A DNA stretch of 23,357 nt from positions 2,035 through 25,391 of the forward strand of contig QHVD01000002.1 in the NCBI GenBank assembly GCA_003222235.1. The letters are read 5' to 3'. Positions within the stretch are counted from its first letter, which is position 1. Each line of letters starts with the position of its first letter. This DNA is from Gemmatimonadota bacterium. Its GTDB lineage: Bacteria; Gemmatimonadota; Gemmatimonadetes; Gemmatimonadales; GWC2-71-9. This document shows positions 23,122-23,357 of this stretch, piece by piece. The position numbers and the translations under genes are program-made. The notes under the pieces were generated by a model. It had not been told where the DNA came from, did not search any database, and saw nothing but the letters and a program-made list of their open reading frames with translations.

Positions 23122-23357
23122 ATGATTAAGCCAGAACGTTTGACCGTGAAGGCCGCCGAGGCCTTGCAGCAGGCCGGCGCGCTCGCCCGCGCCAGGGGTA
23201 ACCCTGTCATCAACGACGCTCATCTATTCTCCGCCCTGCTTGCGCAGGAGGACGGGATCGTCGTCCCACTGCTCCAGAAGGTCGGACTCAACGTCACTCA
23301 GCTGAGAGCCGAGACGGAGCGGGAGCTCGAGCGATTCCCCAAGCAGTCGGGTGCCGC
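23122..23357 (+). CDS. clpB: ATP-dependent chaperone ClpB, N-terminal part (window-edge partial)
   Basis: The open frame from the ATG at 23122 runs off the window after about 78 residues. It matches the Clp N-terminal domain of ClpB: MIKPERLTVKAAEALQQAGALARARGNPVINDAHLFSALL, followed by GIVVPLLQKVGLNV. This domain binds aggregated substrates ahead of the two AAA+ rings of the disaggregase, which works with DnaK. The NPVINDAHLF form is closer to ClpB than to ClpA or ClpC, though certainty needs the missing AAA+ domains. The 100-base gap upstream shows no clear Shine-Dalgarno sequence, no CIRCE element and no convincing heat-shock promoter that I can see. Confidence 0.88.
   Translation, partial: MIKPERLTVKAAEALQQAGALARARGNPVINDAHLFSALLAQEDGIVVPLLQKVGLNVTQLRAETERELERFPKQSGA

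Overview
This is a very GC-rich (roughly 70% by eye) bacterial chromosome segment. Every supported gene lies on the + strand, most neighbours overlap by a few bases (GTGA or ATGA junctions), and GTG starts are frequent. I infer Gemmatimonadota or a close relative. The grounds are the GC content, a mannose-type PTS joined to hprK, a secreted protein with an NPFNP-type sorting/FlgD-like tail, and many outer-membrane lipoprotein and TonB features. This is gene-content inference only; no rRNA or tRNA is visible to confirm it.

Layout. (1) 2-2379: riboflavin operon: end of ribE, ribBA, ribH, then nusB. (2) 2376-3491: a GT4 glycosyltransferase overlapping nusB. (3) 3495-9165: a compact PTS locus: hpf, hprK, mannose-family EIIA, EIIB, EIIC and EIID, then HPr and enzyme I, with no sugar-catabolic gene beside it. 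(4) 9181-12256: S-adenosylmethionine cycle genes metK and ahcY, then a bifunctional-nuclease-family (DUF151) gene. (5) 12228-13232: an unrecognised exported, membrane-anchored protein whose 3' end lies in an inverted repeat. (6) 13248-19814: a cobalamin-uptake operon. A candidate promoter and a clear cobalamin riboswitch with a terminator hairpin precede btuF, btuC, btuD, btuB, a DUF71/Dph6-like PP-loop ATPase and a beta-propeller-like lipoprotein. (7) 19835-22497: recO and selB. (8) 22586-23021: a small secreted protein with an NPFNP-type C-terminal domain, split by a 13-bp tandem duplication. (9) 23122-end: the start of clpB.

How the genes work together. In the PTS block, enzyme I phosphorylates HPr at His17. 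HPr should pass phosphate to EIIA His12 and then EIIB His14, while HprK can phosphorylate HPr Ser48, so the locus holds both a transport route and a regulatory switch. MetK and AhcY form two steps of the methyl cycle. The cobalamin operon encodes a path from the cell surface to the cytoplasm (possible surface-binding lipoprotein, BtuB, BtuF, BtuCD). It also carries an ATPase family that comparative genomics has linked to B12 salvage, and the whole set sits under a B12-sensing leader.

The most interesting points are the beta-propeller lipoprotein at the end of the B12 operon, which resembles the Bacteroides BtuG arrangement in gene context, and the exact 13-bp duplication that breaks the small secreted protein. 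Also notable are the inverted repeat that supplies the C-terminus of the unknown membrane protein, and residue changes in otherwise conserved motifs of RibBA and enzyme I. No CRISPR array, insertion sequence, integrase or prophage gene was seen.
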